Part shown: positions 62,086 through 64,000 of the stretch, in pieces
How positions within the stretch are numbered: position 1 is the stretch's first letter
Layout: every line of letters begins with the position of its first letter
Source: Bacillota bacterium
Lineage (GTDB): Bacteria; Planctomycetota; UBA8108; UBA1146
DNA: 64,000 bases
Direction of reading: 5' to 3'
Assembly: GCA_003973385.1 (NCBI GenBank)
Contig: QNYK01000107.1
Span: 1 to 64,000 of the forward strand
Position numbers and translations under genes: made by a program
Notes under the pieces: generated by a model
Database searches by the model: none
Told to the model about the DNA's origin: nothing
The model's input: the letters and a program-made list of their open reading frames with translations, nothing else

Positions 62086-62958
62086 ATGTTCCGTGTACGA
62101 ATTCGATCTGTAATGCTCGTGGGCCTCTTCTGCTGTGGTTTCTCGCTGCCAGCGGACGCACAGTGGCTGTTCGAATACCAGCCGGCCCCCCTCGACATCC
62201 TGTACGATGTATCGACAGGGGAGGGGAGCGGCTCTACCAGCATTTCCATCGTCGAATTGCCGACCAGTCTCGGATTTCCCAACCCTGTCTGGGGCTGGTC
62301 CTTGAGCATCGGGCATGATCCATCCCTGATCGAACCCTACGATGTCGTTCAGGGGGTTGATGTCGTGGGCATCAACAATGGCAACGGTCCTGACTTCTGG
62401 GCGATCGGCCTCGAACCGGATGGCTTCTTCATCGGTGCTATCTACAGTTTGAACTCCACTGCAAATGGCTACTACGAGACTCCGGCGGAGATTGCGGTGG
62501 CCCACTACCAGACGGTGGCAGCGACCCTGATCGGCGATCTGGATGGAGAAAATTCGACACTGTTTGCCCTCGAGGTGGGCAATCCTCCGGTCGGAAATAT
62601 CGTGGTGGTGGACATTCCTACGGCTCCGACCCAATCGTCCTACCCCGACATTCCGCCAGCGATCGTGACTCTCGCTCCAGATCTGGGACTGGTCCGGGGC
62701 GACGCCAATGCCAGCGGATCGATCGAGCCTCTCGCCGATGCCATCGTCGCCCTCAACTACCTGTTCGTGAGCGCGAGCGGCGTCACCTGTCTCGATGCCC
62801 TCGATTGCAACGATGATGCATCGGTCAACCTCGCGGATCCGGTCATGTTGCTCGCGTGGGGCTTCGCGATGGGTTCGCCGTTGCCGGCGCCGTTCCCCGA
62901 TTGCGGAGTGGATCCGACCGATGATGTCCTGGCTTGTGATGCGAGTGGGTGCCCCTGA
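62086..62958 (+). CDS. small secreted cohesin-like/dockerin-like protein (tandem copy 2)
   Basis: A 290-residue paralogue of the preceding gene, with signal peptide 1-25 (ending ADA), FEYQPAPLDILYDVSTGEGSG, VWGWSLSIGHDPSLIEP and GNPPVGNIVVVD. The Cys pair of copy 1 (CFTGCASC) is replaced by SLNSTANG, so a disulfide is lost. The dockerin-like end (DANASGSIEPLAD, DCNDDASVNLAD, PFPDCGVDPTDDVLAC) is nearly the same as in copy 1. ATG 62086 lies close behind GGGGTGA. It belongs to the secreted family at 35741-43738 by its C-terminus. Confidence 0.78.
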   Translation: MFRVRIRSVMLVGLFCCGFSLPADAQWLFEYQPAPLDILYDVSTGEGSGSTSISIVELPTSLGFPNPVWGWSLSIGHDPSLIEPYDVVQGVDVVGINNGNGPDFWAIGLEPDGFFIGAIYSLNSTANGYYETPAEIAVAHYQTVAATLIGDLDGENSTLFALEVGNPPVGNIVVVDIPTAPTQSSYPDIPPAIVTLAPDLGLVRGDANASGSIEPLADAIVALNYLFVSASGVTCLDALDCNDDASVNLADPVMLLAWGFAMGSPLPAPFPDCGVDPTDDVLACDASGCP

Positions 62959-63059
62959 GGGTGCACCACCGCTCGGCTGGACGATTTCATCGGGTGATCC
63001 ACTCAACACCTTGCCGCTCAGTGGTGCTGCTCGTCCAGCTGCGATTCCCGGCCCCCGAG
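62780..63059 (+). repeat. direct repeat, copy 2: dockerin 3' end and post-stop tail
   Basis: Partner of 61639-61918, displaced by 1141 bases. Identity stops sharply at 63059, one base before the sequence leading into aroC. The 9-bp inverted repeat is kept at 62976-62984 and 63031-63039. No T-tract follows it in either copy, so it is not a standard terminator. Confidence 0.9.
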
Positions 63060-63097
63060 ATGCTGGCATCTGGCCACGGATTCACTACATTCCTTGC

Positions 63098-64000
63098 ATG
63101 AGCAATAGTTTCGGAGAGTACCTCCGCATCACCACCTGGGGCGAATCTCATGGCCCGGGAATCGGCGTCGTGATCGACGGGCTGCCTGCCGGTGTCCCCG
63201 TCTCCATCGAGACGATCGCGGCAGATCTGGCGAGGCGTCGACCCGGTGGCGATCTGGCCTCATCTCGAAAAGAGCCGGACACACCCAGAATTCTTTCGGG
63301 GCTCCTCGATGGCAAGACGCTCGGTTCGCCGCTGGCGATCTGGATCGAATCGATCGATGCGCGTCCCGGGGATTACGATGAGATGGCCGATCTCTACCGT
63401 CCGGGTCATGCCGATTTCACCACCGAGGCTCGTTACGGTCATCGCGATCGCCGTGGCGGAGGCCGCGCCAGTGCCCGAGAGACCGCTGCTCGCGTAGCGG
63501 CGGGTGCCGTCTGTCGAGTGATGCTGGCGCGGGAATATGGAATCGAGATCGTAGGTTGGGTCGATGAAGTGGCAGGTATCCGTGCAGACGTCGATCCCGC
63601 ACTTGTCGAGTCGAAGGATGTGGAGGCTTCTGCAGTTCGCTGTCCGGTCCCCGCACGAAGTGCCACCATGATGGAGAAGATTCAAACGGCCCGCGACGCG
63701 GGAGATAGCCTCGGTGGCTGGGTCGCCGTGACGGCACGTGGCGTGCCCGCCGGCTGGGGGGATCCCGTGTTTGCAAAGGTGAAGTCGCTACTCGGCGCTG
63801 CCTTGCTGTCGATTCCCGCAGCAGTGGCGATCGAGATCGGGGATGGAATTGCCGCGACTTCGCGATGTGGCAGTGAAAACAACGATGTCTTCATCTCGGA
63901 CGGTGCCGGGGGGATCTGTCAGCAGAGCAATCGATCAGGAGGCATGCAGGGAGGGATCACCAGCGGTGAACCGGTCTGGGCCAGGGTTGGATTCAAGCCG
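63098..64000 (+). CDS. aroC: chorismate synthase (3' end beyond window)
   Basis: 301 codons are open to the window edge. The enzyme removes phosphate from EPSP to give chorismate, using reduced FMN. GEYLRITTWGESHGPGIG (signature 1), ADLARRRPGGDLASSRKEPD, LYRPGHADFTTEARYGHRD and RGGGRASARETAARVAAGA (signature 2) are intact; SGGMQGGITSGEP lies near the edge. The start is ATG 63098, 38 bases after the repeat; no Shine-Dalgarno sequence is visible. About 60-90 residues are probably missing. Confidence 0.96.
   Translation, partial: MSNSFGEYLRITTWGESHGPGIGVVIDGLPAGVPVSIETIAADLARRRPGGDLASSRKEPDTPRILSGLLDGKTLGSPLAIWIESIDARPGDYDEMADLYRPGHADFTTEARYGHRDRRGGGRASARETAARVAAGAVCRVMLAREYGIEIVGWVDEVAGIRADVDPALVESKDVEASAVRCPVPARSATMMEKIQTARDAGDSLGGWVAVTARGVPAGWGDPVFAKVKSLLGAALLSIPAAVAIEIGDGIAATSRCGSENNDVFISDGAGGICQQSNRSGGMQGGITSGEPVWARVGFKP

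Overview
The window reads as ordinary chromosomal DNA of a diderm (outer-membrane) bacterium with a moderately high GC content. The best fit is a member of the Planctomycetota, probably one of the marine lineages. This is inferred from eight secreted proteins ending in a dockerin-like double calcium-loop module, two outer-membrane barrel proteins with a C-terminal Phe, a Kdo transferase (waaA), and a mix of conserved housekeeping genes in small operons. No rRNA, tRNA, CRISPR array, insertion sequence or prophage was seen.

Layout. 1-3129: the end of an unidentified gene, then two tandem paralogous porin-like barrels, the first behind a leader with five consecutive hairpins. 3202-5897 (minus): purH, a small membrane protein and lepB. 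6075-9998: xseA (with an unusual HARP-like N-terminus), xseB, a PfkB sugar kinase and a PhyH-type dioxygenase. 10163-18749: alaS, then the fatty-acid cluster rpmF-plsX-fabD-fabG-acpP-fabF and a short SerA-like dehydrogenase. 18764-21067 (minus): a membrane/helical-repeat protein and purF. 21570-23965: a degenerate histidine-kinase-like protein translationally coupled to a sigma-54 response regulator, followed by an 896-base gene-free gap.

24862-26932: a dockerin protein and a double-FHA protein. 26985-34872: a Xer recombinase (minus), a DksA/TraR protein, pyrD, secA-waaA and metK. 34928-43738 (minus): an esterase and five consecutive secreted dockerin proteins, the accessory heart of the window. 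43973-45976 (minus): asnS and nadD. 46683-58094: ald, a polyprenyl synthase, moaC, folD, mutL, DAHP synthase, an M16 peptidase pair, a dicarboxylate/amino-acid symporter with a periplasmic insert, and efp. 58069-60696 (minus): a coupled mutY / DDAH-like / uracil-DNA-glycosylase operon. 60942-62958: a tandem pair of small dockerin proteins whose 3' ends and post-stop tails are almost identical. 63098-64000: aroC, cut by the window edge.

The most unusual material is the dockerin family. Seven members combine one to three cohesin/Ig-like modules carrying a recurring PPF-x-GQ motif with a terminal double calcium loop and a shared C-terminal tail (P-x-P-x-x-G-x-DPT-x(n)-C). One member carries beta-propellers instead. 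Together they look like a secreted, calcium-dependent surface or extracellular assembly whose function is unknown. All functional statements rest on motif recognition by eye; no database search was run.
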